A stretch of DNA of 5,236 bases from an uncultured Clostridiaceae bacterium (GTDB lineage Bacteria > Bacillota > Clostridia > Lachnospirales > Lachnospiraceae): positions 1 to 5,236 of the forward strand of contig CAMWMT010000228.1 in the NCBI GenBank assembly GCA_947175375.1, written 5' to 3'. Positions 4,424 to 5,236 of the stretch are shown here, piece after piece (position 1 is the stretch's first letter; every line of letters starts with the position of its first letter). The notes below the pieces were generated by a model. The model ran no database searches. It saw only the letters and a program-made list of their open reading frames with translations, and had not been told where the DNA came from. The translations under genes were made by a program, and so were the position numbers.

Positions 4424-5236
4424 TCATTTAATGTACCATTCATAGACATCTGCTATTGCATATTCGGAATAGTTCTCCCTTATCATCCCGCTTTCCTGAT
4501 GATCCGTATCCGCCCCATATTCAATTCTTTTCAACGCATGTTTCAGCTTTCTTATCTTTAATACCAGCTGTAATACTGACATCTCCGGCTCCCATAACCT
4601 TAAGAACGACTGATTTTGCTCTTCCTGTTGGTCTATATCCACAATAAGTTTATATTCCCACAAGCACTGCACATCCCGGACATCCAGACCTTCGAAAAAA
4701 CTTCTCAGTCTGATCCTGTCTCCCATATAGAAAAGCTTTTCTACCATATCCCTCAGATCTTCCTGTATCTGTGACGCTTCCTGAATATCTTTATATAAAG
4801 ACTCGTCCATCTTTTTATCCTTAACCGGAAAATCCTTTCTTTCTCCATATTCATGAACAAACAGCTTATAGTAGTCATAATAAGAACTCAGCCTTGGATA
4901 TGAATCATCGTGATAACACCATGGCTCCTCTTGCCATGGAACGACTACCTTATATCCTTTCTCCTTCATTTCCATACATTGTGAAAGATCATAAAAATGC
5001 CAGCCGTCAAACAGATCTTCCCTCCATAAAATGTCATACTGTGTTGCCAGTAAAAATCCATCTGCTGCCCGCACTTCTGCAAAGCCGTCCTCTCTCCGTG
5101 GAAAATCAAATGAAAACATTTTTCTGCTGTCTATTGTTTTCCCCGCATCCCATTCCATCAGTCCTGTGATATCCGTCCAAAGCCTTCTGCACCCTACCAT
5201 ACCGATCATACCAATCTGCTCATCTCTGGCAAATAC
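4424..5236 (-). CDS. Glycosyltransferase, StrF-like / Glyco_tranf_2_5 type (5' end outside window)
   Basis: Partial gene: the frame stays open to the window edge (first visible residues VFARDEQIG, then MIGMVGC), so the Met at 5209 is probably internal and the N-terminal part of the GT-A fold is missing. About 270 residues are visible. With the first visible residue as 1, the motifs are a GM-x-G-x-x-G stretch at 9-15, DGFLLATQYD at 59-68, the GWHFYD block at 78-83, a GYKVVVP strand at 94-100 and WCYHD at 106-110. This order is what I know from the glycosyltransferase family containing the StrF-like domain, often found beside flagellin genes in Clostridia. Roughly the last 140 residues are charged and probably helical, and I do not recognise a named domain there. 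The stop lies 39 nt before fliB1, so co-transcription is likely. A role in flagellin glycosylation is inferred from context; donor sugar and acceptor cannot be read from the sequence. Confidence 0.8.
   Translation of the reverse strand, partial: VFARDEQIGMIGMVGCRRLWTDITGLMEWDAGKTIDSRKMFSFDFPRREDGFAEVRAADGFLLATQYDILWREDLFDGWHFYDLSQCMEMKEKGYKVVVPWQEEPWCYHDDSYPRLSSYYDYYKLFVHEYGERKDFPVKDKKMDESLYKDIQEASQIQEDLRDMVEKLFYMGDRIRLRSFFEGLDVRDVQCLWEYKLIVDIDQQEEQNQSFLRLWEPEMSVLQLVLKIRKLKHALKRIEYGADTDHQESGMIRENYSEYAIADVYEWYIK

Overview
This window looks like part of the flagellin locus of a motile, low-GC Gram-positive anaerobe of class Clostridia, most likely a Lachnospiraceae-type gut bacterium. The evidence is two short flagellins without outer domains, two tandem FliB-type flagellin lysine methylases, AGGAGG-type ribosome binding sites and sigma-28 (SigD/FliA)-like promoters. 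The family assignment is inference; no rRNA or species marker is present.

Every gene I can support lies on the minus strand, so transcription runs from high to low coordinates. The order is: the 3' part of a glycosyltransferase gene (4424-5236, open at the window edge), fliB copy 1 (3236-4384), fliB copy 2 (1969-3117), a divergent flagellin of 282 aa (1025-1873), and a conventional flagellin of 269 aa (23-832). The long open frames on the plus strand are shadows of these genes. The glycosyltransferase and fliB1 are 39 nt apart and fliB1 and fliB2 118 nt apart, so these three could form one modification operon. Each flagellin has its own sigma-28-like promoter in the intergenic DNA upstream of it.

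The likely working model is a flagellin production and decoration module. The flagellins are the filament subunits, the FliB pair would methylate lysines on them, and the glycosyltransferase would contribute to flagellin glycosylation. Methylases and substrates are both present as tandem pairs, which raises the question of enzyme-substrate specialisation.

The richest non-coding stretch is the 192-nt gap upstream of the 269-aa flagellin (833-1024). It holds a sigma-28-like promoter, an AT-rich CodY-like or UP-like element, two 9-bp leader hairpins that can refold into a competing 9-bp long-range stem, and two CsrA-like binding sites. One CsrA-like site is in a hairpin loop and the other overlaps the Shine-Dalgarno. 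This resembles the CsrA-hag leader arrangement known from Bacillus subtilis. The divergent flagellin has a short leader without these signals, and it carries a cysteine, a Pro near its N-terminus and an in-frame Asp-Ile-Pro repeat insertion.

I see no CRISPR array, insertion sequence, tRNA or rRNA. No gene-free stretch exceeds 200 nt. I found no clearly new system. The items most worth checking are the leader RNA and the paired fliB/flagellin arrangement.
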